Shown piece by piece: positions 8,707 to 17,536 of a stretch of 64,000 bases of DNA. The stretch's first letter is position 1. Every line of letters starts with the position of its first letter. Origin of the DNA: DATGMB01 sp035293845 (lineage in GTDB: Bacteria; Acidobacteriota; Terriglobia; Bryobacterales; Bryobacteraceae); the NCBI GenBank assembly GCA_035293845.1, contig DATGMB010000223.1, positions 20,806 to 84,805 on the forward strand, given 5' to 3'. Made by a program: the position numbers and the translations under genes. Below the pieces are notes generated by a model, which worked only from the letters and a program-made list of their open reading frames with translations, ran no database searches and was not told the origin of the DNA.

Positions 8707-10348
8707 CGATAGCCGCCTGTGCAATCGGGTGGTATCCCGGCCGCGCGCGTTCGTAAATGCGGCGAGCGCGGTCCGCGCCTTCGGGCGTTTTCATCAGCGC
8801 GGCGTACAGCGGCTTGATGAATTTGCGCCGCCCGACGGAGCAGAGGAAGTCCTCCAGCCTGCCGAACGCCGGCTCGTAACCGGCTTCCACCGCCATTTGC
8901 AGCCACTGGCAGAGGATTTCGGCGTTGTTCGATCCGGTGAACCGGAATTCGCGGTCGAGACGCGCGAGGTCCGGCTTGCTCCGCGTGCGAAGGAAGTGCA
9001 GCCACTCCTGCGTGCTCCAGCGGCCGGTATCGCGAGCGCCTTCGCGTTCGATGCTCGCCAGAGCGGCGGAATGCGGCTCCGCGGCGCCGGGCGGGATGCC
9101 CGTGCCCTCGATCCATTCTTCGAGCGGCGCTTGCGTCGGCAGCTCGCGCCGCAGGTGTTTGAGGAATTCGGCTGTGGTAATGCTGCGAAACGCGAAGCGC
9201 TCGAAGTAGCCGCGCAGGAAGGCGTCGAACCGCTCGCGGCCGGCTTCGTGCTCAATGGTCCGGAGCAGCAGTGCGCCTTTTTCGTAGGGCACGAGCGTCA
9301 TGCCGTCATCGGGATCGCGGCCGTCGAGATCGATGTGCAGCACGGTATCGCGCGGCGCGAGCGCGGCCATTTCGCGCTCCAGCTCGCGCCGCCCGAGCAC
9401 CGCTTCCATCTCGGCGCGATCGGCTCCGTAGAGCCTCTCGATGATCCGCCGCTCCACATACACGGTGAAGCCTTCATTGAGCCAGAAATCGCGCCACGTG
9501 GCGTTGGTGACCAGGTTGCCCGACCACGAATGCGCCAACTCGTGGGCCACGAGCGATACCAGGCTCTTGTCCCCCGCGATGACGGTGGGGGTGGCGAAGG
9601 TGAGGCACGGATTTTCCATGCCGCCGAAAGGGAAGCTCGGCGGCAGAATCAGCAGGTCGTAGCGGCCCCAGCGGTAGGGACCGTAAAGTTCCTCGACCGC
9701 GCGGATCATCGCCTCGGTATCTTCGAACTCACGCGCGGCGCGATCGAGCAGCGCCGGCTCCGCGTACACCGCCGAGCGCGGCCCGATCTCGCGGCGCGCG
9801 AAGTCGCCGACCGCCAGCGCGATCAGGTACGGCGGCACCGGCCGGTCCATGCGCCAGGAGCCATCCGGCTGCGCCACGGCGCTCATGACCGAGCACAGTC
9901 CCGCGGGTGCGGCGATGCGCCCCGTGTGGGTGATGCGGACTCCGGGGCTATCCTGCAGCGGAATCCAGCTCCTGGCGTGAATGGCTTGCGATTGCGTGTA
10001 AAGGAACGGCCTGCGGCCACCGGCCGTCTGCCGGGGCGAGAGCCATTGCAGGCCCGTGGCCGCGGGCGATGTCGAATAATGGATGCGGACCGGCCTCTCG
10101 CCGCGCAAGCGGATCGCGAGCGGCCGGCCGAGATGCGGGTGCGCAGGGCCCAGTTCGAAGCCGTCCGCGTTTTCGATGTCGTGGATCGTCAAGCCGCGCG
10201 TATCGAGCCACAATTCGTTGCCGGAGATCCGCTCATAGTGCAGCGTGGCCGACCCTGTTAGAATCTGGCGTTCGAAATCGGCGGCGAGGTCCAGATCGAG
10301 ATGCCGCAGCCGCGCCTCCTCCGGCCGCGCGAAGGAATGGGAGTCCAT
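8672..10348 (-). CDS. M1 family aminopeptidase (leukotriene-A4-hydrolase-like)
   Basis: Zinc aminopeptidase that removes N-terminal residues from peptides. The family signature is complete: GGMENP substrate-binding loop, HELAHSWSGN zinc motif, and the downstream NEGFTVYVE glutamate ligand. The C-terminal helical domain matches the leukotriene A4 hydrolase group rather than the longer PepN, and the total of about 558 residues fits that group. No signal peptide is visible. The ATG at 10348 is preferred over 10357 because a TATCAT -10 box overlaps the upstream ATG and leaves a 7-nt gap to 10348. The gene heads a minus-strand series with the exonuclease-like and ligase genes, overlapping the former. 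Confidence 0.92.
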   Translation of the reverse strand: MDSHSFARPEEARLRHLDLDLAADFERQILTGSATLHYERISGNELWLDTRGLTIHDIENADGFELGPAHPHLGRPLAIRLRGERPVRIHYSTSPAATGLQWLSPRQTAGGRRPFLYTQSQAIHARSWIPLQDSPGVRITHTGRIAAPAGLCSVMSAVAQPDGSWRMDRPVPPYLIALAVGDFARREIGPRSAVYAEPALLDRAAREFEDTEAMIRAVEELYGPYRWGRYDLLILPPSFPFGGMENPCLTFATPTVIAGDKSLVSLVAHELAHSWSGNLVTNATWRDFWLNEGFTVYVERRIIERLYGADRAEMEAVLGRRELEREMAALAPRDTVLHIDLDGRDPDDGMTLVPYEKGALLLRTIEHEAGRERFDAFLRGYFERFAFRSITTAEFLKHLRRELPTQAPLEEWIEGTGIPPGAAEPHSAALASIEREGARDTGRWSTQEWLHFLRTRSKPDLARLDREFRFTGSNNAEILCQWLQMAVEAGYEPAFGRLEDFLCSVGRRKFIKPLYAALMKTPEGADRARRIYERARPGYHPIAQAAIDAIVGHAGAPS

Positions 10349-10390
10349 CGCTTTCATGATAGAATCGAACCGTCTTAGCCTCCTAGCTCC

Positions 10391-10771
10391 ATGCCAAACC
10401 AGGAACCGAAGCGAGTGATCGCGGTTGTAAATGATCTTTTCTTCTCCGTCAAGCTGACGGAGGCCGCCAAGCGTGCCGGCCTGGCGCTCGAGTTCGTCAA
10501 AGAATTCGACCAGGCGCTGGACCAGGCCAAGACCCGCCCGTCGATGATGGTGCTGGATTTAAACTTCGATGCCGTCGAGCCGTTGGAACTGATCCGCCGT
10601 CTCAAGGCATCGTCGGACACCAAGGGCGTGCGGCTGCTCGGCTATCTCTCGCATATTCAGGCCGATCTCAAACAGCAGGCGCAGGAGGCCGGTTGCGATA
10701 TGGTGCTGGCGCGCTCGGCGTTCTCGCAGAATATGCACCAGCTCTTCAAGCGCCACGCGGGTGTGGTGTGA
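10391..10771 (+). CDS. degenerate response-regulator receiver-like protein
   Basis: A 126-residue single-domain protein with the alternating strand-helix pattern of a CheY-type receiver. The phospho-acceptor equivalent may be Asp56 in MVLDLNF. The usual acidic pair after strand 1 is reduced (VVNDLFF) and the conserved Lys of strand 5 is missing (LARSAFS). It is thus likely an atypical receiver that may not be phosphorylated normally. There is no output domain. It is divergent from the M1 peptidase and convergent with the glycosyltransferase gene, whose 3' end it overlaps by 26 bp. Confidence 0.7.
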   Translation: MPNQEPKRVIAVVNDLFFSVKLTEAAKRAGLALEFVKEFDQALDQAKTRPSMMVLDLNFDAVEPLELIRRLKASSDTKGVRLLGYLSHIQADLKQQAQEAGCDMVLARSAFSQNMHQLFKRHAGVV

Positions 10772-13022
10772 CTGCTTCCATCGCAGGCCTGTGCCCGCGC
10801 ACACGCAGTATGGCTTCGTAGCTCGCGTACGCCGCCTCCGCAATCGTTTTCCAACTGAAACGATCTTCGGCCGTCATGCGCGCCCGCGCGCCCAAAGCGC
10901 GGCTGAGGCCGGGTGAGGCCAGCGCATCGCAGACCGCCGCTGCGAAGCCTTCCCAATCGGCACGGATCAGCGCGTCGTAGCCGTCCTGCAGGTCCAGCCC
11001 CGCGCAGCCCGCCGGCGTCGTGACCACCGGTTTGCCGCAGGCGAGCGCCTCCAGCACCTTGATATTCGTTCCAGCCGAGACTTCAAGCGGTACCACCACC
11101 ACAGCCGCCTCGCGGTAGAGCGGACGGACATCTTCCACGAAGCCATCGAGCACGATGCGCCTGTCGAGCGGCCGGCGTTTCCAGTACTGCTCGTGGCGCG
11201 GCCCGGCGACGACACGAAGGCGCGCTTCGGGCAATCGCGCCCACACGCGCGGCATCACTTCGCGCTCCAGCTTTTCGAAGCCGAGGACGTTCGGCAGGTG
11301 GCGGAAAGAACCGATGAACAGGATCTCCGCTGCGCCGGCGGTATCGCCCGGCGTGAACCGGCCGGTGTCCACGCCGTTGGGCACGACGAACGTGTCGTCC
11401 TCGGACCGGCCGGAATGCCAGGCCGCAGCCGCGCGGTCCTGCTCCGAGACCGTCCACACGGCATCGTAAGCGCGCAGCCACCGCTGCTCGTACGCGAGCC
11501 AGCGCTCGTACTCGGCGTGGGAAGCGGCATCCCGCCGGGTTTCCGCCAGCTGGCGGTAGAGGCTGAACGTCAGGTCGTGTTCCACGAGCAGCGCGGGAAC
11601 TGCCGGCGCGGCATCGCGGAAATGGGCCATGTGGGTGTATTCGACTTGCAGCAGGTCCGGCCGCCACTGGCGCGCGACATCGGCGATGAGCGCGCGCAGA
11701 GCTGGCGATTGATGGCCGCGAACCTGAACGGGCAATTCGTACGCTGGCGCCGCGGGCTCGTCGATATCGACGGCCCAGACATGGCGGAAAACCTCGCGCA
11801 GCTTTCCGTAATCGACGGATTCGTCCTTTTCGCGCACCGCGACCAGCGCAAATTCCACGCGGTCCGCCAGCGCGCGGCAGAGATTCCAGATGCGCACGGC
11901 GCCGCCGTGCGAGAGCGGATAGGGAAGAAACGGCGAGACCAGCAGGATGCGCAGCTTGTCCGGGTAATCCGGCCGGGCGCGCATCGATGAGGATGCAAAC
12001 GGCAGGATCGGCTGCGCCACCGCGCCGCGCCCGAGTTCCGGCTCGCGCGGGCCGAGCCGGCGCAGCCCGCGATCCGTCGCCACGTGCAGCACGAACGCGG
12101 ATTCCTGGATCGGAAAATCGGGATGCTCGGAAATTCGGGCGGATTGCCCCACGCTGTACGAGCGCCAGCCCGCCGCCGCGGCCTTCCAGAACAGCACGAG
12201 CCAACCCGTCTCGGCCAGCCCCGCGTCCGGAATACCGAGCGCCAGCAGTTTGGCACGGTCTACCACGATGGTGTCGCCGAGCGGCGCGAGCACCTGGCTC
12301 GCTTCGCCCGGCTGCAAGGTGCGGAACGGCGCGACGGGAACGGCCATCGGCTTCCATCCGCGGAAGTAGCGCTGCCGCGAGACGGCGAAGGTGCGGGGAT
12401 CGTCGAAAAGCGGCAGCATATCCGCGATCTCCGCGTCTTTACCCCAGGCGATCCAGCGCGCGTCCGAAGACCGCGCCAGTTCCTCCAATTCCTCTCCGTT
12501 CCACTGCGCGCCGGCGGAAGGACATACCGCTACCGTGTAGCCCGCCGCGGCATTCGATGGCAGCTCGACGCGCAGCCGCTCGGATCCGTGCAGATTCCCG
12601 AACCAGCGGCAGTGCGGGTACCCGAGCCGGCCGAGTATGGGCGCCACGCAGACCAGCGGCACGTTGGCGATTTTCCAGCCGATGCCGCGCACCCGGTCGC
12701 CGGCGGCGTGCCAGTTGGAGGTGGCCGCATCGCGCAGCACCCGCGAAAGATGGCGCAGGATGGGCAGCGGCTTGCCTGGGAAGAAATCGCCGAAGGAGTT
12801 TTGCACCAGCGCGCGCCCCGGCGGAACCAGGAACGGCGCCAGTTTCAGAACCCAGCCGCCGCCGCGGCCCCAATGCCCCACGCTGATCGCCACCCAGCGC
12901 GGCCATGCCTGACCCTGCGCGGCCTTGAGAAGCGCCCATTCGCTCGAATTGACGAACACGCGCTCGCAGGCGCGGCGGGTCTCTTCATAGGGCTCGGACG
13001 AAGTGAACAGCCACACCGGCAC
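10746..13022 (-). CDS. two-part protein with C-terminal GT4-type glycosyltransferase
   Basis: The C-terminal half (from about residue 355) is a GT-B glycosyltransferase. It starts at RILLVSPFLPYPLSHGG and contains EHDLTFSLYRQ, VVPNGVDTGRF, LFIGSFRHLPNV and the donor-site stretch SAGTNIKVLEALACGKPVV. It should move a sugar from an activated donor to a lipid- or glycan-linked acceptor. The N-terminal 350 residues are not recognised; they resemble a second Rossmann-like, possibly glycosyltransferase-like unit. GTG 13022 is the first standard start, but the frame stays open and protein-like up to a stop near 13183 (segment ILRYFGKGEDKVALVFAAG). A non-standard start upstream is therefore likely. 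The gene follows the ROK kinase gene on the same strand. Confidence 0.8.
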   Translation of the reverse strand: MPVWLFTSSEPYEETRRACERVFVNSSEWALLKAAQGQAWPRWVAISVGHWGRGGGWVLKLAPFLVPPGRALVQNSFGDFFPGKPLPILRHLSRVLRDAATSNWHAAGDRVRGIGWKIANVPLVCVAPILGRLGYPHCRWFGNLHGSERLRVELPSNAAAGYTVAVCPSAGAQWNGEELEELARSSDARWIAWGKDAEIADMLPLFDDPRTFAVSRQRYFRGWKPMAVPVAPFRTLQPGEASQVLAPLGDTIVVDRAKLLALGIPDAGLAETGWLVLFWKAAAAGWRSYSVGQSARISEHPDFPIQESAFVLHVATDRGLRRLGPREPELGRGAVAQPILPFASSSMRARPDYPDKLRILLVSPFLPYPLSHGGAVRIWNLCRALADRVEFALVAVREKDESVDYGKLREVFRHVWAVDIDEPAAPAYELPVQVRGHQSPALRALIADVARQWRPDLLQVEYTHMAHFRDAAPAVPALLVEHDLTFSLYRQLAETRRDAASHAEYERWLAYEQRWLRAYDAVWTVSEQDRAAAAWHSGRSEDDTFVVPNGVDTGRFTPGDTAGAAEILFIGSFRHLPNVLGFEKLEREVMPRVWARLPEARLRVVAGPRHEQYWKRRPLDRRIVLDGFVEDVRPLYREAAVVVVPLEVSAGTNIKVLEALACGKPVVTTPAGCAGLDLQDGYDALIRADWEGFAAAVCDALASPGLSRALGARARMTAEDRFSWKTIAEAAYASYEAILRVRGHRPAMEAVTPHPRGA

Positions 13023-13181
13023 ATCGGGCGCGCCGGCCCGGAGATGCCGGACCGCGCGATGGCTGGCCGCCGGACCGGCAGCAAATACCAGGGCGACCTT
13101 GTCTTCGCCCTTGCCGAAATATCGCAGAATCGACCGGAGTCCCGTAGCGTGCCCCTGCGCGTGTGGTTCGCGTGCGGTTTG

Positions 13182-14093
13182 CTATTTTAACGTCTGGCCG
13201 CCGCGAACTGCTCCTGCGGATTGTGATGCAGCGAACTCCGCGAGTACCAAGGCTCCCAGTACGCCGGCGCGGGGGCCGAGCCTCGCGGGTACTACATACT
13301 GCTCCGCCCCTGCGGTGATGCAGGGCGCCTGGATGTAACCGTTCAGCAGCGCGGCCAGCTCGCAGCGGATGAGCGGCAGCAACCGCTGCTGCTCCATGAC
13401 ACCGCCTCCGAGGACGATCCTTCGCGGCGAGAGCGTGCACACCCATGTGGCCAGTCCCAACGCGAGGTAACGGGCTTCAAGCGCCAGGCCGGGGTGGTCC
13501 GGCGGCAGCTCGCTGGCATACCGGCCCCATCGCCCGCGGACCGCCGGCCCGGAGGCCAAACCCTCCAGGCAATCGCCGTGAAACGGGCAGCAGCCGGGGT
13601 AAGGATCGGCCGCCCGGTCGTGCGGCACGCGGATGTGGCCCATCTCCGGATGAATCAGGCCGTGCACCAGGCGGCCGTTGACCATCGCGCCGCCGCCGAT
13701 GCCGGTCCCGACGGTCAGGTACAGAAAATCCGAGAGCCCCTGCGCCGCGCCCCAGCGTGCTTCGCCCAGCGCCGCGCCGTTAACATCGGTATCGAATCCC
13801 ACCGGCAGAGCGAGCTCGCGGCGGAAAGAGCCGACCAGGTCGAAATCGCGCCAGCCCGTCTTCGGAGTGGACGTGATGTGGCCGTAAGTGGACGAACCGG
13901 GCTCGAGATCCACAGGCCCGAACGACGCAATCCCCACGGCTCGCAGATCGCGGCGGAAGCGGAAGAACTCGATGGCCGCGGCCACCGTCTCCCGCGGTTC
14001 CCCGGTCGGGATCTGAATGGTCTCCAGATCTTCGGGACCCGTTCCTACCGCGCAGACGAACTTCGTGCCGCCCGCTTCGATGGCACCGAGCAT
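13182..14093 (-). CDS. ROK-family sugar kinase (fructokinase-like)
   Basis: ATP-dependent kinase of the ROK family, probably acting on fructose or a related hexose in the cytoplasm. Evidence is the N-terminal phosphate loop (AIEAGGTKF), the catalytic region FDTDVNGAALGEA, the GTGIGGG nucleotide motif and the ROK zinc cluster. That cluster appears as H-x-E-x-GH (HPEMGH) and a Cys-Cys-x-x-His-x-x-Cys run (CCPFHGDC), the fructokinase layout. The 303-residue length is normal. ATG 14093 begins the recognisable protein, although the frame is open further upstream in shadow of the previous gene. It lies 2 nt after the TIM-barrel gene, so the two form an operon. Confidence 0.92.
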   Translation of the reverse strand: MLGAIEAGGTKFVCAVGTGPEDLETIQIPTGEPRETVAAAIEFFRFRRDLRAVGIASFGPVDLEPGSSTYGHITSTPKTGWRDFDLVGSFRRELALPVGFDTDVNGAALGEARWGAAQGLSDFLYLTVGTGIGGGAMVNGRLVHGLIHPEMGHIRVPHDRAADPYPGCCPFHGDCLEGLASGPAVRGRWGRYASELPPDHPGLALEARYLALGLATWVCTLSPRRIVLGGGVMEQQRLLPLIRCELAALLNGYIQAPCITAGAEQYVVPARLGPRAGVLGALVLAEFAASQSAGAVRGGQTLK

Positions 14094-14095
14094 CC

Positions 14096-14932
14096 TTACA
14101 CCGTGCACAGCTCGACGGCGGCTTTCAGCGAGGTCATCGGGTCGCGCGTGGGAACGAACTCGTGCGCGATGAAGCCCTGGAAGCCGAGATCCGCGATGGC
14201 CGTGGCAACGGTGCGCCAGTTCAGCTCCTGCGTGTCGTCCAATTCGTGCCGGCCCGGAACTCCGCCGGTGTGGAAATGGCCGATGTACTGGATGTTCTGC
14301 CGGATGGTGCGGATGATGTCGCCCTCCATGATCTGCATGTGGTAGATGTCGTAGAGCAGCTTCACGCGCGGCGAGTCCACGCCCTTGATGACGTCCACGC
14401 CCCACGCGGTGTGGTCGCACATGTAATCTTTGTGGTCGACCTTGCTGTTGAGCAGCTCGAGCAGCACCGTCACGCCGCGGTCCTCGGCGATTTTGGCGAC
14501 GCGGCGCAATCCGGCGATGCAATTCTCCTTCCCGGCATCATCCGCCATTCCGGCGCGATTGCCGGAAAACGTGATCACGTTCGGCACCTTGGCGTCCGCC
14601 GCGCCGGCGATGCGGTCCTGAATCTCGGCCAGCAGGCGGTCATGGCTCTCCTTGCGGTTCCAGCCATCCGGGATGCGGGATTTGCCCTGAGTGACGGTGG
14701 GGACGAGGCCGTACTTGCGGATCGTGGGCCATTCGTTCGGCTCCACCAGGTCCACGCCGCTCAGCCCCATCTCCGCGGCCTGGCGGCAGAAGTCTTCCAG
14801 AGGAACTTTGCTGTAGCACCAGCGAGCCGCCGACTGCTTCAGCCGTCCCGCCGCCGGCGCCGCGGCGGCCGGCCGTGCCTGTGCCGCCAGCGCCAATCCC
14901 GCCGTCAGTTGTAACGCCGATCGTCTGGTCAT
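14096..14932 (-). CDS. Tat-exported hydroxypyruvate isomerase-like TIM-barrel protein
   Basis: Sugar phosphate isomerase/epimerase (AP endonuclease 2 fold) of the hydroxypyruvate isomerase type. The N-terminus MTRRSALQLTAGLALAA is a Tat-like signal ending near an AAA-AP site, so the protein probably acts in the periplasm. Barrel motifs include LELLNSKVDHKDY, LLYDIYHMQIMEGD, GHFHTGGVPGRHE and the C-terminal GFIAHEF. ATG 14932 is used because it starts the signal; the upstream in-frame codon at 14950 would spoil it. The gene is divergent from the NHL-repeat gene and is followed after 2 nt by the ROK kinase gene. Together they suggest handling of a keto-sugar or sugar acid of unknown identity. 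Confidence 0.88.
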   Translation of the reverse strand: MTRRSALQLTAGLALAAQARPAAAAPAAGRLKQSAARWCYSKVPLEDFCRQAAEMGLSGVDLVEPNEWPTIRKYGLVPTVTQGKSRIPDGWNRKESHDRLLAEIQDRIAGAADAKVPNVITFSGNRAGMADDAGKENCIAGLRRVAKIAEDRGVTVLLELLNSKVDHKDYMCDHTAWGVDVIKGVDSPRVKLLYDIYHMQIMEGDIIRTIRQNIQYIGHFHTGGVPGRHELDDTQELNWRTVATAIADLGFQGFIAHEFVPTRDPMTSLKAAVELCTV

Positions 14933-14988
14933 GATGGGCCATGTTATCAAGGATCAGGACTGCCGGCGCTGCGGCGCCCTGCCTTTGA

Positions 14989-14994
14989 TAAAAT
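14989..14994 (+). promoter_or_regulatory. -10 box of the NHL-repeat gene
   Basis: TAAAAT within TTTGATAAAAT ends 8 nt before ATG 15003, which predicts a leaderless or 1-2 nt leader transcript. Confidence 0.5.
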
Positions 14995-15002
14995 TCCATT
15001 CC

Positions 15003-16034
15003 ATGCAGCGGAGGACTTTCCTCAAGACGGCGGCCGCCCTGGGCGCGCCCGCCATACTCGGCGCGGACGATAAATCCGGCACGCGGCTCCCGATTCTCGG
15101 CTCCGGCGATCACACCTACGAAGTCCACCACGATTGGGGCGAGCTGCCCGCGAGCATCCGGTACGGCAACACCCACGGCGTGGTCGAAGACTCGCAGGGC
15201 CGCATCTATATCCACCACACCGTCAATGCCGCGAGCGAAAGCTCCGACTCGATGGTGGTTTTCGACGAAAAAGGCAAGTTCGTGAAGTCCTGGGGCAAGG
15301 AGTTCAAGGGCGGCGCGCACGGGCTTCACATCCGCAAAGAGGGCTCGACCGAGTTCCTCTACCTCTGCGACACACAGCGCGGCGTGATCGTGAAAGCAAC
15401 GCTCGACGGCGAAACCGTCTACAGCCTCGGCTATCCCGAGCAATCTGAGGCTTACAAGCCAGGGCCCGACGGCAAGCGTCCCAAATGGAGCCCGACGAAT
15501 CTCGCCGTCGCGCCCAACGGCGACCTGTTCGTCGGCGACGGCTACGGATCGAGCTACATCCTGCAATACAACGCCAAAGGCGAGTATCTGCGTACCTTCG
15601 GCGGCAAAGGCAAGGAGCCGGGCCGCGTCGATTGCCCGCACGGCATCGCTGTCGATACGCGCGGCGTCGAGCCGATCCTGACCGTGGCCGACCGCACCAA
15701 TAACCGCATCCAGCGGTTCACGCTTGCCGGCCAGCACATCGATTTCATCGAGGGCACCAACCTGCCGTGCCATTTCCACTATTTCCGGAACGGCGATGTT
15801 GTGGTGCCCGATCTGGGCGCGCGCGTGACGCTGATGGACCGGCAGAACCGCGTCATCGAGCACCTCGGCGACGATTCCGCGAGCAACTGGAGAGAGACGC
15901 GCAAGCTGACGCGCGAACACTTCCAGCCCGGTAAGTTCGTCTGTCCGCACGGCGCCTGCTTCGACCACGCGGGGAATATTTTCGTGGTGGAGTGGGTCGA
16001 GGTGGGGCGGGTCACGAAGCTGCGGAAGGTGTGA
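15003..16034 (+). CDS. Tat-exported NHL-repeat (beta-propeller) protein
   Basis: Secreted six-bladed propeller of the NHL/peptidylglycine-lyase-like group. The N-terminus MQRRTFLKTAAALGAPAIL is a twin-arginine signal. The body has repeated blade motifs such as THGVVEDSQGRIYI, LAVAPNGDLFVGDGYG, GIAVDTRG and ACFDHAGNIFVVEW. Such proteins bind ligands or act as lactonase or lyase-like enzymes, and the substrate cannot be told here. The ATG at 15003 is chosen for the signal peptide and the -10 box just ahead; upstream ATG 14931 would overlap the divergent gene's start. Its pairing with the TIM-barrel and ROK genes suggests a carbohydrate role. Confidence 0.85.
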   Translation: MQRRTFLKTAAALGAPAILGADDKSGTRLPILGSGDHTYEVHHDWGELPASIRYGNTHGVVEDSQGRIYIHHTVNAASESSDSMVVFDEKGKFVKSWGKEFKGGAHGLHIRKEGSTEFLYLCDTQRGVIVKATLDGETVYSLGYPEQSEAYKPGPDGKRPKWSPTNLAVAPNGDLFVGDGYGSSYILQYNAKGEYLRTFGGKGKEPGRVDCPHGIAVDTRGVEPILTVADRTNNRIQRFTLAGQHIDFIEGTNLPCHFHYFRNGDVVVPDLGARVTLMDRQNRVIEHLGDDSASNWRETRKLTREHFQPGKFVCPHGACFDHAGNIFVVEWVEVGRVTKLRKV

Positions 16035-16040
16035 AGTTGC

Positions 16041-16046
16041 GATAAT
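16041..16046 (+). promoter_or_regulatory. -10 box of the first PIN-type toxin-antitoxin pair
   Basis: GATAAT in TTGCGATAATAG, an extended -10 form (TGC before it), ends 9 nt before ATG 16056. The antitoxin mRNA is predicted to have almost no leader. Confidence 0.45.
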
Positions 16047-16055
16047 AGAGGCTGG

Positions 16056-16301
16056 ATGAGCATCCAGATCACTGTCACGCTGGAAGAGGAGTTGCTCGCG
16101 CGATTGAAGCAGGAGAGCGAGGTTAAGGGGCAGTCCCTGGACAAGACCATTGAGGGGTTGCTGCGCTCGGGGCTGACAACTCCTGCTGGCCGGCAGCGTG
16201 CAAATATTACGCCGTTCCATAGCGGTCCCCCAAATCCCGCGGTGAACCTCGACTGTAGTGCCGAGTTGCTGGAGCAGATCGAAGGTCCCCTCCGCCTGTG
16301 A
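16056..16301 (+). CDS. VapB-type antitoxin
   Basis: An 81-residue putative antitoxin that binds and neutralises the PIN toxin encoded directly downstream and should repress the operon. The N-terminal part (ITVTLEEELLARLKQESEVKGQSLDKTIEGLLRSG) has the strand-helix-helix form of ribbon-helix-helix DNA-binding proteins. The C-terminal third is extended and probably wraps the toxin. The stop overlaps the GTG start of the toxin by 4 bp. The pairing and order support the call more than the sequence family does. Confidence 0.8.
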   Translation: MSIQITVTLEEELLARLKQESEVKGQSLDKTIEGLLRSGLTTPAGRQRANITPFHSGPPNPAVNLDCSAELLEQIEGPLRL

Positions 16302-16726
16302 TCCTCATCGATATCAACCTGCTGATCTACGCGTATCACGCTGAAACACCGCATCACGCAGCAGCGCTCGCCTGGTTCGGCACGGTCCTCGGGCGGGGTG
16401 AACTGCTCGGTGTACCAATTCCAGTCGCGTGGGGGTTTCTACGGGTCAGCACAACCGCGCGGATGTGGCCGAACCCGGCGGCTCCAGATCAAGCGTTCGC
16501 CATGCTGAATGAATTTCTGGCCATCGATACTGTGGTTCTGATTGACCACGGCCCGCGGCACCTGCAAATACTCCAAGAACTCCTCACCCGCTACAACATC
16601 GCCGGTCCCAAGGTAAGCGACGCCGTCCTGGCCGCCTTCGCCATCGAGCACAACGCCACGCTCGCTTCCACGGACCGCGACTTCGCCCGCTTCGAATCCC
16701 TCCGCTGGGTCAATCCGATCGCCTGA
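16298..16726 (+). CDS. PIN-domain toxin (VapC type)
   Basis: A 142-residue PIN-domain ribonuclease, the toxin of a type II pair. VapC proteins cut tRNA or rRNA when freed from the antitoxin. The acidic residues of the Mg2+ site are visible: Asp in ILIDINLLIYAY, Glu/Asp positions in the middle, KVSDAVLAAFA and STDRDF near the end. The start is GTG 16298, overlapping the antitoxin gene by 4 bp and so translationally coupled. The Solibacter lineage is rich in such pairs. Confidence 0.9.
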   Translation: MILIDINLLIYAYHAETPHHAAALAWFGTVLGRGELLGVPIPVAWGFLRVSTTARMWPNPAAPDQAFAMLNEFLAIDTVVLIDHGPRHLQILQELLTRYNIAGPKVSDAVLAAFAIEHNATLASTDRDFARFESLRWVNPIA

Positions 16727-16750
16727 CTCCTGTGTTAGGATGACGGCGCT

Positions 16751-17454
16751 ATGCGTCTCCTGTCGTGTCTTGTTTTCGCCAGCGCCCTGTTCGCCGCGTC
16801 GCCGGAGGAATTCAGCACCCCGAAGGGCAAACTGGAGCTCACGCCCATCCAGCACGCCAGCCTCATGATTCAGGCCGCCGGCAAAATCATTATGTCGACC
16901 CTGCGCAGGGCTCCTACGACGGCCTGCCCCAGGCCGATTACATCCTCATCACCGATATCCATGGCGACCATATGGCGCCGGCGATCGTCGACAAACTCAA
17001 GAAGCCCGGGACCGTGATCCTTGCGCCTAAGGCCGTGGCCGCGACGGTCACGAGCGCCACCGTGATCTCGAACGGCGAGACGAAGACGATCGGCGATTTC
17101 ACGGTCGAGGCCATCCCGATGTACAACCTGAAGCCGGCGGCCAACGGCACGATCTACCACGAAAAGGGCCGCGGTAACGGCTACATCGTTACCTACGGCG
17201 GCAAGCGCTTTTACTTCTCGGGCGACACCGAAGGCATCCCGGAAATGAAGGCGCTGCGGAACATCGACGTGGCGTTCGTCTGCATGAATCTGCCGTACAC
17301 CATGACGCCCGAAGCCGCGGCCGAGGCCGTCCGTGCGTTCCATCCGGCCATCGTTTATCCGTACCACTACCGCGGCTCGGATACCGCGATCTTTGCCAAG
17401 GCGCTCGCGGGCACTGGTATCGAGGTGCGCCAGCGCGACTGGTACGCGAAGTAG
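16751..17454 (+). pseudogene. secreted metallo-beta-lactamase-fold hydrolase, broken by a one-base frameshift
   Basis: The 5' part (16751 to about 16891) encodes a signal peptide (MRLLSCLVFASALFAASPEE) and the strand LMIQAAGKIIM. The fold then continues in the next frame as YVDPAQGSYDGLPQADYILI, with ITDIHGDHM, YFSGDTEG and YPYHYRGSD to the stop at 17454. Restoring one T at about 16891 (ATT to ATTT) gives GKIIYVDPAQGS, which joins the halves perfectly. The break lies in a short T run, so it may be a sequencing error rather than a true lesion. The repaired product would be a 234-residue UlaG/UPF0173-like metal-dependent hydrolase. TAGGAT at 16736-16741 is its likely -10 box. Confidence 0.85.
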
Positions 17455-17512
17455 CGCGGCCGGCGCTTGCGCCCGCCGCATACGATCGGAACTGCACTTT
17501 AACGCTAAAACC

Positions 17513-17521
17513 TGCTATGCT
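17513..17521 (+). promoter_or_regulatory. extended -10 box of the GH29 gene
   Basis: TGCTATGCT is a TG-N-TAnnnT extended -10 element that ends 15 nt before ATG 17537, leaving a leader of about 8 nt. Confidence 0.45.
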
Positions 17522-17536
17522 CGCGGTCTGGAGCAA

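Noticed and set aside
14094..14522. A longer N-terminus for the ROK kinase
   Set aside because: The extra codons overlap the TIM-barrel gene in another frame; the conserved start is ATG 14093.
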